Both the position numbers and the translations under genes were made by a program. Positions 29,155 to 37,622 of a stretch of 64,000 nucleotides of DNA are shown here, in pieces. Position 1 is the stretch's first letter. Every line of letters begins with the position of its first letter. The notes beneath the pieces were generated by a model. It did not search any database and was not told where the DNA came from. It worked only from the letters and a program-made list of their open reading frames with translations. The DNA comes from Vibrio sp. SCSIO 43136 (GTDB lineage: Bacteria; Pseudomonadota; Gammaproteobacteria; Enterobacterales; Vibrionaceae), in NCBI RefSeq assembly GCF_023716565.1, contig NZ_CP071848.1, positions 1,550,001-1,614,000 of the forward strand. Direction: 5' to 3'.

Positions 29155-29231
29155 GGGTCCGTAGCTCAGTTGGTTAGAGTACTACCTTGACATGGTAGGG
29201 GTCGGCGATTCGAGTTCGCCCGGACCCACCA
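29155..29231 (+). tRNA. tRNA-Val (GAC), second tandem copy
   Basis: Identical in sequence to the first copy and offset by 118 bases, with encoded CCA. It is followed by a strong terminator and then by the accessory island. Confidence 0.97.
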
Positions 29232-29241
29232 AATTTTAAAA

Positions 29242-29275
29242 CAAAGCCCGCTTTTTAGCGGGCTTTGTTGTTTCT
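29242..29275. terminator. Terminator of the tRNA-Val operon
   Basis: CAAAGCCCGCT-TTTT-AGCGGGCTTTG, an 11-bp perfect stem followed by TTGTTTCT. On the other strand a T-rich run also follows, so it may act in both directions. Confidence 0.88.
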
Positions 29276-29310
29276 AGAGAATCAACAAAGCATTCTTACT
29301 ATTTCCCAAT

Positions 29311-29468
29311 AAGCGATGGTCGTAAAGTGGCGCTGGGTTACTTAGCTGAACATGCTGGTGTTCAAAGATCTGCAATGACTAAGATAGAAAATTAAAATCC
29401 TACAATCGAAGTTCTAGATGATTGTAGGATTGAAGATGTAGCAGGTATGTTCTTGATTAATAACTAGC
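29311..29468 (+). pseudogene. Decayed XRE-type helix-turn-helix fragment
   Basis: Reading GYLAEHAGVQRSAMTKIEN, stop, NPTIEVLD in one frame gives the recognition helix and following consensus of XRE/Cro regulators, with a TAA where a Gly-Lys pair is usual and no start or DNA-binding N-terminal helix before it. No intact gene can be read. It lies between the tRNA genes and zorD and is probably a leftover from the accessory element. A 24-base hairpin (29396-29431) cuts into its 3' half. Confidence 0.6.
29390..29431 (-). terminator. Terminator of the zor operon
   Basis: AATCCTACAATC and GATTGTAGGATT are a perfect 12-bp inverted repeat with a 12-base loop. On the minus strand TTTTAATTTTC follows, about 85 bases after the zorD stop. 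Confidence 0.65.
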
Positions 29469-29514
29469 TAGACCACGCTAAACACGTTAAGCTCATACTT
29501 CCCTTCATTCACTT

Positions 29515-32500
29515 CTATAGTCTAATTCGAGTTTTCCCTAACCTAGACACTATATCTCGGTAACTAACATGCCATTGCTCAAGATATCCAAGCAGTGAAG
29601 ACCTATCTATAACTTCAACATTACACGTTCTAGCAATTTTAAGTGTTTGCTTAACCAGTGATGGTGAATTAGTAATAAATATCAAACGATCAAATTTTGT
29701 ACTCATTGATTTTTCGTAGATAGGCTTGGCTGAGTGAATCTCTTGAATTCCCTTGTATCCATCGTAACGATAATGAGTAAATTTAGCTTGAATCAACATA
29801 TTCCCCTGTTGACTCAAAATTACTCCATCAGCTCCGTGATCTGCCCCGTCATTCGTCAACCAAGTACTTTCTGCATCATTTACTTTTGATAAAAGAACTA
29901 AGCATAGAGCTTCAAACTGCTTCCAGCTAAGTTTATCTAGATTATCTGCCGTTATCCTTGTATCTGCGGAACCACTAGTACCATCAGTACCAAAACCTCC
30001 AGGTGAAGGCATGATGTCTTCAGGCGTTATGACTGCGTCTTTTAGTAGTGTTTTTTGTGTTAACAAACGATGTAAGTTGACATCAAAAGACTCTAGCTCT
30101 GGGTGATGTAGCAAAGGTATGTAAATGTGAACATCTTTCTTCTGACCAATACGATAAACACGATCCGTAGCTTGAGCTTCTTTAGCCGGATTCCAATGGC
30201 GTTCAAGATGAACTACATGGTTTGCTCCTACAACGGTGAGACCAACACCGGCTGCAACTGGAGACATAATGATTACATTAAAACCATCTTTTGCCTCAAA
30301 CTCTTCAATCATTGATTTACGTGTTGGCACCGAAGCTCTCTTCGAAACAGCTTTAGCGTCACCATTAATCACTGATAATGGGCCTAATCCATAAATTTGA
30401 CCTAGTGTTACACTAAGGAAGCTTTGTAGGCGCTTATTAACTGCGAAAACAATACACTTTTCTTGCTTCTCACGTATAGCATTCAAAGTTTTAAGCAAGG
30501 AACCGAGTTTCCCTGACTCTTCATACAGTTGAAGGGCTGCTTTTGAAGATTTAGGTGTTTCTAACCGGCCACTATCACATAGCCTTGGATGAAGGGAGCT
30601 ATCTCTTAACCTCATTAGTGTAGTGAGCGCATGGCTATCTTCACTTTCAAGTTGAGCACTAATACTTCCTTCATATACATCAAGCTGATAACCACTCATA
30701 CAAGACTCTAGGCTCTCGAGATATTTCCAGTTTTCAAAGCTACCGCCAGCATACATATGCTTTAGTGGTAAGCCTTGTAAATTATCTTCTTTGATGCGTC
30801 GAAGCATCAAAGCTCCAACAGCAATTCTAAGCTCTCGACCAAGCCGAGCCCTAACCTCCTCAACCTCATCCCCGGCAGCTTTTATGATCGGGGTAATGAA
30901 CTGAGACCGAAAGTCCTGATAACTACCTAAGTAACCAGGGCAAGCAGTGTCCATTAAGCACCAAAAATCAGCTAGGCTATTTTCTACGGGAGTACCCGTA
31001 GCTACCAACTTAAAGTCAGCTTTTAAGCCTTTAGCCGCACGAGTCTGAAGTGCATTAGGGTTTTTGGTATTTTGAGCCTCGTCAAAGACAACGACACCCC
31101 AATCAATGAGGCATAGTGAGAACTGATAATCCCTCAAAGTTTGATAGGTTGTAATCACTAACCTCTCTGGCATATCAAGGCGCTCTGGCCCGAAGTTGTT
31201 ACCGACTTTTAATGAGTATCGTGGTTCAAAATCATCAGACTCAGAACTTTTATTTCTTATCTCAATACCACCAACTCGATAAGTATTGAGTTCGGCAGCG
31301 GACTGAAGAATAACAATGTCTCGAAAAGGTGAATTAACAAATGTCTTTTCAACTTCATCTTTCCAGTTTTCAAGCAAACTCAAAGGAGCAACAACTAATG
31401 TCGGCTTTTTGGTCTGCTCTCGTTCTGTTTGATGTTGATAAATATGCTCGATTGCAGATAGTGCCATAAAGGTCTTGCCTAACCCCATATCGTCAGCAAG
31501 TAAAGCTCCACTTACTGCTCGTTCTACATGCGACTTTTTCTCAACCCCCAGAATCCAACGAACCCCTGCTTCTTGGTGAGGAAATGGCTGACGTTTATAG
31601 TTATCCCAATTGAGATCTCCTTCATAAGAGATTTCTGATATCAAGCTCTCAACTTGAGGTGAATTCGATGATAACTCTTCGTCATTTAAGTCTATATCTA
31701 CAACATGAATTTCATTTTCTATCGGCTCTTCGGGTTCAGGGTCTTCTTCTTCCCCCTCACCTGACTTATATTCATCACCATTAATCTTTGTCTGGAGCTC
31801 ACTAAGTGCATTGCTTACCGCTTCAGGATTGCTGATGTCGTAACTTTTTCCGTCAAAATCGAAAATGGTTGCTCCGGTTTGAGCCGCATCTGAAAGGCTA
31901 TTGTATATTTCATTTAGAGCCTCTTTATCATTTGCAACATCAATAATCTTTGAAATTGGATAAATCACATCCCCGCTTGTGGAACTGCCAAACCAGTCAA
32001 TTCCAGACTCATCCGTTTCTCCAAAATAGGCATGCTTAAACTCTGTTGCACCATGTACTCTAAGTGAAAAACCAAGATCTAAATCGACTAAGCTCGCATC
32101 TAAAAATGCTGTAGGATTATCGATAAACAGCTTGACTTGTTTTTTTGGCACAACTCTATTAACGAGGATCTCTTTTACTGCTTGCAGCTTTTCTTCGGAA
32201 AACAGAACTATTTCATCACCTACTTTTAGTGACACAGTGCTATCACTTTGTAGTTGGCCTAAAACTCGCTGAATAGCTTCATGACTTGCATCCTGTCCCA
32301 TATTAGGGGTTAGCACTAAATCGCCCTGTTTTGTCACTTCAACTTCAACAGATATCTTGTCCGGTGTATGAATTTTCAGTTTATCAAAGTGTTTTAGCTT
32401 CAACTTACAACCGAGCGCTTGTGCTTGCTGTAAGGCATGCAAAAACAACAAATTATCATACTCAGACTTTACGGAAGCTTGATGTATTCTATTCGCATCA

Positions 32501-32964
32501 AACACAGATAGCTGCTCAGGGGTGAGCAGGTAATATTCACTTTCGCTAAATTTAATAAATGGGCCATCAACGTCGTAATTATGCGTAAGACGACCGTGCT
32601 GAGTTGTTACAGCTAAATTTACTTTAAACGTTGGTGTACTTGCTTTGCCTTGAATATCGGCATCGATCACCCCCTCCCAAATGCGTGGAAGGCCGAATAA
32701 CTCTATCAGTTCAGCATCAAGTCGTACTGCATTAGATGCGGGCATAGTAAAGCCATCTGGAAAAGCTTCAACTTCGCCTTGCTCTTCTAGCATCCTCAAA
32801 GTGACATATTGAGTCGTAAGCCACTCATCAGCTTTACCCGCACGAATTTTATCTAAGTTATCCTTACTGGTCGAAAAGTCTAACGTACCATCACAAACAA
32901 TATCGAATGCTGAGGTTTTATTTAAGCCAGAAAAAAACTTAGTCACCAAAGAAGTTAAGCCCAT
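29515..32964 (-). CDS. zorD: ZorD-like SNF2 helicase with C-terminal Mrr-type nuclease (type I Zorya)
   Basis: 1149 residues. An N-terminal region (~1-460) of mixed fold and an acidic linker (~410-430) precede a SNF2/RapA helicase: Walker A ADDMGLGKTFMAL (~492), DEAQ box VVFDEAQNTKNP, VATGTPVENSLADFW, and motif VI ATDRVYRIGQKKDVHI. The end (~1040-1149) is an Mrr-like PD-(D/E)xK nuclease with HGADGVI and LIQAKF. In type I Zorya, ZorD is the DNA-degrading effector recruited after phage sensing by ZorAB. It overlaps zorC by 10 bases. All catalytic motifs appear intact. Confidence 0.9.
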   Translation of the reverse strand: MGLTSLVTKFFSGLNKTSAFDIVCDGTLDFSTSKDNLDKIRAGKADEWLTTQYVTLRMLEEQGEVEAFPDGFTMPASNAVRLDAELIELFGLPRIWEGVIDADIQGKASTPTFKVNLAVTTQHGRLTHNYDVDGPFIKFSESEYYLLTPEQLSVFDANRIHQASVKSEYDNLLFLHALQQAQALGCKLKLKHFDKLKIHTPDKISVEVEVTKQGDLVLTPNMGQDASHEAIQRVLGQLQSDSTVSLKVGDEIVLFSEEKLQAVKEILVNRVVPKKQVKLFIDNPTAFLDASLVDLDLGFSLRVHGATEFKHAYFGETDESGIDWFGSSTSGDVIYPISKIIDVANDKEALNEIYNSLSDAAQTGATIFDFDGKSYDISNPEAVSNALSELQTKINGDEYKSGEGEEEDPEPEEPIENEIHVVDIDLNDEELSSNSPQVESLISEISYEGDLNWDNYKRQPFPHQEAGVRWILGVEKKSHVERAVSGALLADDMGLGKTFMALSAIEHIYQHQTEREQTKKPTLVVAPLSLLENWKDEVEKTFVNSPFRDIVILQSAAELNTYRVGGIEIRNKSSESDDFEPRYSLKVGNNFGPERLDMPERLVITTYQTLRDYQFSLCLIDWGVVVFDEAQNTKNPNALQTRAAKGLKADFKLVATGTPVENSLADFWCLMDTACPGYLGSYQDFRSQFITPIIKAAGDEVEEVRARLGRELRIAVGALMLRRIKEDNLQGLPLKHMYAGGSFENWKYLESLESCMSGYQLDVYEGSISAQLESEDSHALTTLMRLRDSSLHPRLCDSGRLETPKSSKAALQLYEESGKLGSLLKTLNAIREKQEKCIVFAVNKRLQSFLSVTLGQIYGLGPLSVINGDAKAVSKRASVPTRKSMIEEFEAKDGFNVIIMSPVAAGVGLTVVGANHVVHLERHWNPAKEAQATDRVYRIGQKKDVHIYIPLLHHPELESFDVNLHRLLTQKTLLKDAVITPEDIMPSPGGFGTDGTSGSADTRITADNLDKLSWKQFEALCLVLLSKVNDAESTWLTNDGADHGADGVILSQQGNMLIQAKFTHYRYDGYKGIQEIHSAKPIYEKSMSTKFDRLIFITNSPSLVKQTLKIARTCNVEVIDRSSLLGYLEQWHVSYRDIVSRLGKTRIRL

Positions 32965-34409
32965 TCTCGAACTCCAAAGCGCTGTTTAAAATCAATATAA
33001 TCTTCTTGCGAAAGCACATCTCTCGGTGTCAGCTTTACTCCCAGCTTTCGTAATTCTGTTAGTGCGTTACGTTGCCAAGAATAGTTAGATGGATTGTGTG
33101 TTATCCGTGCCTCAACTCCTGAACCCGTTTTAAGTGTCATTTCTCGATTAATACCACTTGTCAGTGCACTATATGAAGGCATAGTGATGTTGTAGTTGAA
33201 TACACAAATTGATGGATCTAGGTGCTGGTATAACCACAAGTAGCAACTATGACTGCCCTCTATCATATGGGCACCTTCCATTTGGACATATATGATTGAC
33301 TTATCTCCATCCCTCACAGTCGAAAAGCTTGGCAAGTGTTTCGCATCATAGTTTCTTTTTAAATACCGGGCTGCATTTTGACTGAGGTAAAGCCTGGTAT
33401 TAACGATCAAACCTGCGTCAAACATTCCTTCAAGAAAATGCTTTCGAGCTGGGTACATGCGTTGCAGCTCGTAGTTACCAGATGAGTAGGAATAATCTTC
33501 TAGTGCTTCTAGAAAGAGTTTCAGATCTAAACGTGAAAGCCAGCCACGCACCGTATCAATCATATTCTGATCAAGCTGACTCCACCATTTGATATACTTT
33601 GGGCTGGAATTTGGAACTCGAGGATCACCAGCAATAGCAAGAACCACATTCATCCATGCCTCAGATATGTGAGTTCCGACAGAACGACCAATTAAGATCT
33701 GAAGGATCTTGTGTCCTAGCAAAGTATTCGAATCATACTGAGCTTCAAAAACGTTTCGTTTTTGTACTTCATGTAAGAGCGGGTGATCCGATCCTACTGG
33801 AACTGACTCTAATTGCTCTACGTAATAGATCCCCTTTGCCGTCATCATATATTGTCCGTTAGCGTAACGGTCTAGCCCCAGTTCACTAAGTAGGTGGTCA
33901 AAATCCTTACCATTTTTTATCGCTTGTTTCGCAATCCACTGAGGGCCGCCAGTGGATAGGATTTTTTCATCATTAAGTGTTGTACACCCTCTTTTCATTT
34001 TAGCTTCTAGCAGCCACTCAGCCGTTGCCTCACTATCAGTTAAACGATCAAACTCTGTTAGGAAATGCTGATAAAACGACTCAATTACTAACGAACTAGG
34101 TTTTTGAACTACTTCAGTGATCTTATTCAACAAGCGGCGGGTAAAGCTCACATTATTTCCAAGCTCAGTATTTAATGACAAGGCTAAAGCACGAACATGC
34201 GTCCTCGAATGTAACACATCTTCTACTGGCCTGTGAAAACGCAACTCCGTCTTAATTTCGTTACAAGCTCTTGTAAATCGAGGATTATCAGTACCACTTA
34301 GACGAGACCATTTCTCCAGTTGATTAGACAAACTGGACAACCTTTTTACGGTTTGACCAAAAGGATCATCTGGAAGTGAAACCTTAAGGCTTTTGATTCT
34401 CAAGCTCAC
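32955..34409 (-). CDS. zorC: ZorC-like EH-signature protein (type I Zorya)
   Basis: 484 residues, no membrane segment. It is largely helical and contains the EGSHSCYLWLYQHLD stretch (~390) with the Glu-His pair that fits the EH-signature domain of ZorC. It is somewhat shorter than the E. coli protein as I recall it (~560). ZorC binds DNA and works with ZorD in the cytoplasm. The start overlaps the zorB stop by one base and the end overlaps zorD. Assignment rests mainly on operon position between zorB and zorD plus this motif. Confidence 0.85.
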   Translation of the reverse strand: MSLRIKSLKVSLPDDPFGQTVKRLSSLSNQLEKWSRLSGTDNPRFTRACNEIKTELRFHRPVEDVLHSRTHVRALALSLNTELGNNVSFTRRLLNKITEVVQKPSSLVIESFYQHFLTEFDRLTDSEATAEWLLEAKMKRGCTTLNDEKILSTGGPQWIAKQAIKNGKDFDHLLSELGLDRYANGQYMMTAKGIYYVEQLESVPVGSDHPLLHEVQKRNVFEAQYDSNTLLGHKILQILIGRSVGTHISEAWMNVVLAIAGDPRVPNSSPKYIKWWSQLDQNMIDTVRGWLSRLDLKLFLEALEDYSYSSGNYELQRMYPARKHFLEGMFDAGLIVNTRLYLSQNAARYLKRNYDAKHLPSFSTVRDGDKSIIYVQMEGAHMIEGSHSCYLWLYQHLDPSICVFNYNITMPSYSALTSGINREMTLKTGSGVEARITHNPSNYSWQRNALTELRKLGVKLTPRDVLSQEDYIDFKQRFGVREWA

Positions 34410-35140
34410 TATTGAATAATCCTTTCTAGTTCTGCAATAGACGGCTTTTTAACGGTAAATCTAATGTCAATCCTTCTATTTTCACCTTTTTCTTTCTGGT
34501 TTGACTCTGTCACATTTGCCCTTCTCGTAGCAGCATATCCACTTACAGAGAACAGTTTTTGCTCAAACGCATTTTCTAATTCACCTAGTTTAGGTGATAT
34601 GGAACTTTCTGTTTGCCATACATTCCAAACTGAAATAGCTCGATCGACAGATAACCCCCAATTGCCTTTACCGCGATAATGAATGCCATCACTATCAGTG
34701 TGTCCCTCAACAAATACCGTATCAAGGTATTTAAATCGCTCATTCTTTCTTATTGCGACTTGTAAAACTTGTCCAATATCTTTAACTGCTTGTTGAATAG
34801 CAGGGTCTTTAGGGATCGAATCACTACCAGAAGCAAATGTCAGGGTACGTTCAGGAATACGGATAACTGTGTCATTATCAGCAATCTCAACAACAACATT
34901 TTTCTTAGCTAGTTCATCTCTAACGTCATAAATAATGTCCTTTCGAGCCTGCTCTGCCATTTTTAACTCTTCAATACCTGCTTCAACATCATCTGTTTTT
35001 TGCGTCAACTCAATTATCAAGGCAACTGCGGCCAAGATAAAAATAACTAGCAATGCAGACATCAGATCTGAAAACGATACCCAATACGGGTTTTCTTCAT
35101 CAACAGTTCTAGATGGATTTGCTCTATAACCTCGACGCAT
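34409..35140 (-). CDS. zorB: ZorB, MotB-like peptidoglycan-binding stator subunit
   Basis: 243 residues. A single membrane helix at ~23-46 has the proton-carrying Asp in VSFSDLMSALLVIFIL. A helical linker leads to an OmpA/MotB-like domain (~100-235) with VFVEGHTDSDG and RRIDIRFTV, which grips peptidoglycan. With five ZorA copies, two ZorB form a proton-driven motor that senses invasion at the envelope. Two bases separate it from zorA. Confidence 0.93.
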   Translation of the reverse strand: MRRGYRANPSRTVDEENPYWVSFSDLMSALLVIFILAAVALIIELTQKTDDVEAGIEELKMAEQARKDIIYDVRDELAKKNVVVEIADNDTVIRIPERTLTFASGSDSIPKDPAIQQAVKDIGQVLQVAIRKNERFKYLDTVFVEGHTDSDGIHYRGKGNWGLSVDRAISVWNVWQTESSISPKLGELENAFEQKLFSVSGYAATRRANVTESNQKEKGENRRIDIRFTVKKPSIAELERIIQ

Positions 35141-35142
35141 TA

Positions 35143-37371
35143 TTAAGCTACCTTACCTTGAATTTCATCCACTACACTCGAGATCGCTTGTACAGCAAGA
35201 TTCATCTGCTCAGCATACTGGGTCGTACTGGTTGCCCAAACTTTTAAGTGATTAGCTGTTTGGCCATTTGCTCGTTCAGCATAATCTTGTAATAGCTGAG
35301 CCATTTCGTCGGTTAGTTCACTTACATTACGTTTCATTTCTGAGGTGAGGCTTTCTAAAACGCTTTGTTGCTCTTTCAAAAATTCTGATTGAGTGGATTT
35401 CAACGACGTAAATGAAGTATCAGCAGTATCCAACATCATTTTTATGTTATCACCAATTTCACTAAACTTGGCAGTATCTTCTAGTAGTTGCTCTCGAAGC
35501 GACTCAATTTTCACACTGCTAAGCTGATTTTGTTCTGCTAGATCTTTAGTACTGTGTACAGCTTCTGCTACTGCTCCAGATAGCTTATTTCCAGCTTCTT
35601 TAATATTGGTACCAAACACATTCATACTATCTGCCGCACTACGGAGCTCTTTTGCTGAGCTATTCATGCTAGCAGTGGCTTCTGCTGTAGCGGTGACCGA
35701 TGACTTCAACCCATCTTGAAGCTGTTTGCCTTGTTCAATGATCGCTTTTGCCGCAGCCATTTGAGCGTCAGAAGTTGCATTAACTTCTGCTAACAACGCT
35801 TCCGTACCCTGTGTCATTGCTTCAGTATGCTTGGTGAATGACTCATTGCGCTTACGATCTATCTCTAGCGACAGTTCATCTCTCTTCGTAAACGCACCTG
35901 TTAGCTCTGCCATCTGACCATTAACAAAATCAGTAAATACCTTGGATTGTTCTGCGATAGACTCATTGCGTTTTTGATCAAGCACTAGAGACTGCGCATC
36001 TCGCTCGGCGAGGACGTTTGTCAACTCTGTAACCTGAGTAGTTACAAAATTAGTAAGAACTTTAGATTGCTCTGATACGTTATCGACTAGGCCATCAATA
36101 GTATCTCCCATTGCACTTGCAAGGTTTTGCTCACGCTTAGCTGCTGCAGTCTCACGCATTTCTAGCTGTTTGCCCATTTCAGACACTTGAGTTTCCATAA
36201 ACTCAGTTAGCATACGCTTTTGCGTATTGCTACTATCAACAAGTTCAGAGACCTGAGCTGAAATAGAGGAAATGAGTTCTTTTTCTCTTTCTGTAGATGC
36301 CGTTTGTTGTAGTTCTAACTTATTTACAAACGCTTCCATCGAGAGGCTCATTTTTTCTAGTGTCGAGTTAACATTTTGGGAAGCAGAATCCATCGCTACT
36401 CTCTGCTGTTCACCTTGCTGCCCGAAACCATCCATAAAAGACTGCAACACGCTTTCAAGTGCCTTTTGATTCCCGTCAGAAGTTTCATCCACTAGTTTAT
36501 TAATCGCTGGCGCCATTATTTTTTCAAGGCTAGCTTCAAGCCCTTGTTGGATGCCTTGAGTCGCAGTCATCAATGATTCCTGCATCTTGTCACCTATTTT
36601 TTCAGCTAGGCCTTGAAGACTCTCTCGCGATTGTTGAGTATTATTTGCGATATTTTGCAGTTGGTCTTCGGCACTAAGACGGGGAAATAGTCTATCAATA
36701 CGACTCTGAAGGCGCTTTATTTTACCTCGAATAACCTGCTCTAGGGTTTTCTCATAAAAGTTAAAAATAACACTAAGGAATACACCCCATACAGATGTCA
36801 TAAAAGCAATTTTGGCTCCATTAATAACACCTGCAACGCCATTTTTCATTTCATTAACATCAACATTCCCACCGATATTGAGATCTGCGAGGCCTAGCTG
36901 TAGACCCACAAAGGTACCTATTACGCCGAGAGCTGTAAGAAAGCCTGGTACAGCCGCAATCATCCTATTTTCAGTAGTTCCACCGGCCAATGTCGAGGTG
37001 TTGAAAAAGTAGTCACCATCAAATGTGTTATGAAGACGGATCACATCATCAGCTCCCCTTACTTCAATCAAAGTTTCATCAAACTCCAGCCACAGATCGC
37101 CTTCCAACTCTTTATGATTCTCAGCGGTATGAATCAGCTCTTGACGTACATTGACTGGCGAGTTGTTGTCGATAGACTCTAGAAGTTGATTGACCCACTT
37201 TACTCGACTAAGAGATTTGTGAAACGCCCACGCAGATATGCTGGCAAACACCAACGCAACAAACCATAAAATCACAACAAACAATGCACTTAATTGCTCT
37301 GGTGTTTGCGGTGATATGGTTAACTCACTTAAGCTTGGGAGAAGACTACTTAGGTTCAAGGTATCTTGCAT
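35143..37371 (-). CDS. zorA: ZorA, MotA-like proton channel with long cytoplasmic tail
   Basis: 742 residues from ATG 37371; a TTG six codons earlier is possible but lies in the hairpin T-tract. Membrane helices at ~25-50, ~145-175 (VIGTFVGLQLGLADL) and ~185-215 form the MotA/ExbB core. The remaining ~490 residues are one long Gln/Glu/Ser-rich coiled coil, the tail shown in Zorya to pass the signal from the motor to ZorC and ZorD. Two 30-40 residue stretches around 480-540 are near repeats (EQSKVLTNFV / EQSKVFTDFV). First gene of the four-gene operon. Confidence 0.93.
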   Translation of the reverse strand: MQDTLNLSSLLPSLSELTISPQTPEQLSALFVVILWFVALVFASISAWAFHKSLSRVKWVNQLLESIDNNSPVNVRQELIHTAENHKELEGDLWLEFDETLIEVRGADDVIRLHNTFDGDYFFNTSTLAGGTTENRMIAAVPGFLTALGVIGTFVGLQLGLADLNIGGNVDVNEMKNGVAGVINGAKIAFMTSVWGVFLSVIFNFYEKTLEQVIRGKIKRLQSRIDRLFPRLSAEDQLQNIANNTQQSRESLQGLAEKIGDKMQESLMTATQGIQQGLEASLEKIMAPAINKLVDETSDGNQKALESVLQSFMDGFGQQGEQQRVAMDSASQNVNSTLEKMSLSMEAFVNKLELQQTASTEREKELISSISAQVSELVDSSNTQKRMLTEFMETQVSEMGKQLEMRETAAAKREQNLASAMGDTIDGLVDNVSEQSKVLTNFVTTQVTELTNVLAERDAQSLVLDQKRNESIAEQSKVFTDFVNGQMAELTGAFTKRDELSLEIDRKRNESFTKHTEAMTQGTEALLAEVNATSDAQMAAAKAIIEQGKQLQDGLKSSVTATAEATASMNSSAKELRSAADSMNVFGTNIKEAGNKLSGAVAEAVHSTKDLAEQNQLSSVKIESLREQLLEDTAKFSEIGDNIKMMLDTADTSFTSLKSTQSEFLKEQQSVLESLTSEMKRNVSELTDEMAQLLQDYAERANGQTANHLKVWATSTTQYAEQMNLAVQAISSVVDEIQGKVA

Positions 37372-37383
37372 TTCTAATATCCA

Positions 37384-37421
37384 AAACAAAATGAGGGTGA
37401 GCCTAATTGCCTTACCCTCAT
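37384..37421 (-). terminator. Terminator-like hairpin in the zorA leader
   Basis: On the minus strand ATGAGGGTAAG-N9-CTCACCCTCAT (11 bp, one G-T pair) is followed by TTTTGTTTTGG, ending about 13 bases before the zorA ATG. It could terminate read-through from the symporter gene or attenuate zorA transcription. Confidence 0.6.
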
Positions 37422-37485
37422 ATATTTTTAATAGGTAATTGATTGTCGGTTAGGATTATGGTTTCACATTCGACAACGAATAGGT

Positions 37486-37494
37486 ATTATATCA
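37486..37494 (-). promoter_or_regulatory. Extended -10 promoter upstream of zorA
   Basis: Minus-strand TGATATAAT matches the extended -10 TGnTATAAT exactly; no good -35 precedes it. Transcription from about 37479 would cross the leader hairpin before zorA. Confidence 0.45.
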
Positions 37495-37622
37495 AATAAT
37501 GTGACCAATACTCATATCTAAATTGCTTATCACCTTAAACAATTGACTGGAAACATGAGCTACAGTTCACAAGTTACACACTAATCTACTTGTGCGTCAT
37601 AACTACTATGTACTTCCCTAGC

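Noticed and set aside
37390..37622. Direct repeat of the tRNA-Val 3' end at the far side of the Zorya island (att site)
   Set aside because: No copy of the TTCGAGTTCGCCCGGACC end is found there, and no integrase gene is in the island.
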